In this document: in pieces, positions 61,651-64,000 of the stretch
Layout: each line of letters starts with the position of its first letter
Numbering within the stretch: the stretch's first letter is position 1
From: Typha latifolia
Lineage: Eukaryota; Streptophyta; Magnoliopsida; Poales; Typhaceae
Direction: 5' to 3'
Assembly: GCA_019914945.1 (NCBI GenBank)
Contig: CM034101.1
Location: 14,891,188-14,955,187 of the forward strand
Length of the DNA stretch: 64,000 nt
Translations under genes and position numbers: made by a program
Notes under the pieces: model-generated
Databases searched by the model: none
What the model saw: only the letters and a program-made list of their open reading frames with translations
What the model was told of the DNA's origin: nothing

Positions 61651-64000
61651 TGCCTTCTCTAAATGACTGAATTCTGCCACCATGAGACATGAAAAGAGCC
61701 ACTGTACGCAAGCAGATGCAGTTACTGACATACTTGGGCTAAAGCAAGCCTTTTGTATTCATCTTTCATTAACAATAGGCCCGATTTTTCCAGTCTAATC
61801 TGATGAAAATTTCGCTCTAAAGCTTTATGGCCGGCTTATTTTTGTCGATATTCGATCAGATTTGTGCCGAAGAAGCTGCGAATTACTACCTGAACATGGC
61901 TATCATCGCCTCAGAGGAATTCATCTAGCAATCAGCATGATTTCTTTGTAAGCAGTAGTCTTCTGGAGTTAACCTTTTTTTCTTCTTCTTTTGCATTAAT
62001 CCAGTAGCTTTCCTATCAGATACCTGGCCTACAATTTGCTTTTAAGTTTGCAAAGTATTGCCACCAATTAACAAAGCATTTAAAGTGATCATAAACAAAT
62101 AGAGACACTTCCCTATCTCATACACCTCTCATTAAATATTGTTAGATGAGCTTCACTATCCTTTCATTTATTTATGAAACATATCCTGAAATTGACAATC
62201 TCGGTTTATCGAAACAATAATTCCTACAAAAACTTCCATGCCCACTAAATTTGGATATTTTCTATTGTAAACCCTCAATTTCTGTTTATTGCTGATTAAA
62301 ACACTTTTTTCGAGTATCCAAATCGACGTATTCTCTTCTCAATTATTATATAGGGAAAACAAAGAGTAATTGTACTCAAGGCATAATTTATCTTAGTTAC
62401 TGTATTTGTTTTCAATTATAAATTCCCTTATGTGATTTTATTCTATCAGGTTAAATAAAATCGGGGGTAATTTTTAGAAATATAATAGAGAAAAAAATAT
62501 CCACAAATTTTTTATAGGTCCCTAAGGTGTCACGAAGTCATTGAAAAGAAGAGTTAATGAATGTCACTGTTGAGTTCACTGTATCTCAATTATCAAGATC
62601 ATGTCATAAAAATATTGTCCAAGAGATCTAAAAGCGAATTCTTGAATATAGATATGAATATGTGAATCTTTGAAAAAAAAACATAAATAGGAACATAGTA
62701 AGACGTTGGGATGACAACTTCCTCATATTGATAAGAAGTGAACTGAGACTGGGTGTTGGTTGTCGAAGAGTCTTCTTCAAGCCAAAGTTAGATAAATGTG
62801 TGTTGGTTGTAGATGAGTTTTTTTTTATAGATATGTAAGTTGATTTGGATGTCTTCTACTCAATTGGGTGCATAATATAATATACCAGCCCTAGCTAGAA
62901 GCTCTCCTAGGGTTTCAAATATTTTTCTCTCCTTGTGATTCTCTCCATTGATGGCGATGCCCCGTAGTTTTTTTCCTCTCCGCTCCCCTAACAATTTTGG
63001 TTAAAAGTGGGAGAGATATTCCTTCCTATACTAAGAGGATAATTTCCTCCTCCCTTAGTGTCTTCTTCCCTTCTCTTCTTTCTCTGCCACTTCCTCTCTA
63101 ATTCCTCATTCTACACCGTCATCGCTCCTCTTCTCTTTGTAGTTGCCATTCCCCTCCCCTCCTACGAACCCCCTCCCTCGTCGAACCCTAGGAGCCACCA
63201 TTGGATCGACATGGTCTAGGCTTGTTGGATTAATCAACGGAACACCTTCCTCTTCTTCTTTTTTGTGTGTGTAGGTTTGCCAAAAATTTGTTGTTTTATG
63301 ATGATTTAGTGATTTAGGCAGTATTTTTTTTTCCTATATTTCTATGTGCCCTTTAGACTTAATACTATGCATCTTTCTATTATATTATTCTTGTCCCCAA
63401 GTAGTGGGTGCTCGTTCAAACTCTCTCTTATTTTTCTTATGTATCAAGCTTATGAAATATCTGACTAATACAAATAACATCTCTTGTCTACGTGCTTTCT
63501 TTCTCTAAGAAAAGAAAATGAAATTTAGTTTGGTGGATATAAATTGTTCTTTATTGGATATTTTTCTCCCGTATATATGTGTGTATATGTATAACACCTT
63601 ATACTTTTTATATTTTTTTTATTAAGATCATGCCTTAGAAAATTTGTAATTCAACCCTTTTTTCCTATAAATTTTATACGACGAGTTTACTAAATCCAAA
63701 TATTTTTATATTAAAAGATATAAACCAAGAAATACTCTATAATTTATAAAATATCTAAATTAATCTGAATATGATAGAATGATTAGATCTAGGAAGAGTT
63801 TTTTGTTTTTTTTGGATAGAAGTGACCTAGAATGGGATGACTTAAAAAAGGTGAGTCAAAATTAGAATATTTTTTAGAGTATTTTAATAATTTAGTTAAT
63901 AGAATTACATAAATTATAAATTAGGGTTAGTGATAGTTAGATAACGTAAAAGTAGAGGGTTATATGAAAATAACAGAAAAAAAAGTGAGAGATATATTTA
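61651..64000. other. AT-rich terminal spacer, no gene seen
   Basis: PDLP 3' UTR followed by AT-rich sequence. Bases 62880-63240 are pyrimidine-rich and somewhat G+C-richer, similar in style to the block at 17270-18060 on its minus strand; both may be transposon-derived. No protein frame is recognisable up to the right edge. Confidence 0.5.

Noticed and set aside
1..64000. A defence island, CRISPR array, biosynthetic cluster or other new multi-gene system.
   Set aside because: All confidently read genes belong to known plant families with unrelated roles and normal spacing; nothing suggests a functional cluster.

Overview
The window is nuclear DNA of a flowering plant, most likely a monocot. 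The genes are split by GT-AG introns, spacers are AT-rich with many dinucleotide repeats and small hairpin elements, and several coding exons have the high third-position G+C and GCC-ATG-GC start context common in monocots. The gene families are plant-specific (YABBY, NAC/VND, SAUR, DUF26/PDLP, SKU5, vacuolar invertase). The species cannot be fixed from the sequence alone. There is no sign of bacterial, organellar or viral genes.

Layout, left to right. (1) 110-1389, minus: 5' part of a HIT-family gene (HINT4-like) that runs off the left edge. (2) 2495-14107, minus: a complete 13-exon DNAJC11-type co-chaperone gene (ATJ13/OWL1-like, 537 aa). (3) 16333-16683, plus: an orphan 116-codon ORF behind a CT-repeat leader. 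(4) 21522-26031, plus: a complete 7-exon vacuolar acid invertase gene (637 aa) with the 9-bp mini-exon and one apparent GC-AG intron. (5) 28131-31274, plus: a complete 9-exon SKU5-type GPI-anchored cupredoxin gene (600 aa). (6) 36145-38015, minus: a complete 7-exon YABBY gene of the FIL/YAB3 class (225 aa), preceded by about 3 kb rich in GA/CT repeats. (7) 44595-45845, minus: a possible spliced non-coding transcript. (8) 46736-48105, minus: a complete 3-exon VND-type NAC gene (335 aa). (9) 56440-56973, plus: an intronless SAUR36-like gene (177 aa). (10) 59854-61650, plus: a PDLP-type DUF26 gene with two cysteine-rich domains and a membrane anchor (about 291 aa).

The genes do not form an operon-like or pathway cluster. 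Several touch related aspects of growth: sugar supply and turgor (invertase), cell wall and directional growth (SKU5), organ polarity (YABBY), xylem differentiation (VND), auxin-responsive growth (SAUR) and cell-to-cell traffic (PDLP). I read this as ordinary gene order, not as a system.

The spacers and introns hold small non-autonomous elements that can be seen directly: two long hairpins (14453-14818 and about 32950-33485), one TIR element (40929-41282), and two diverged copies of one element in opposite orientation (about 23380-23715 inside an invertase intron, and about 32283-32520). There are also three local tandem duplications (6200-6430, about 8297-8780, 55041-55385). I found no CRISPR array, rRNA or convincing tRNA. 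Exon borders were read by eye from splice signals, reading-frame continuity and remembered family sequences; no alignment was run.
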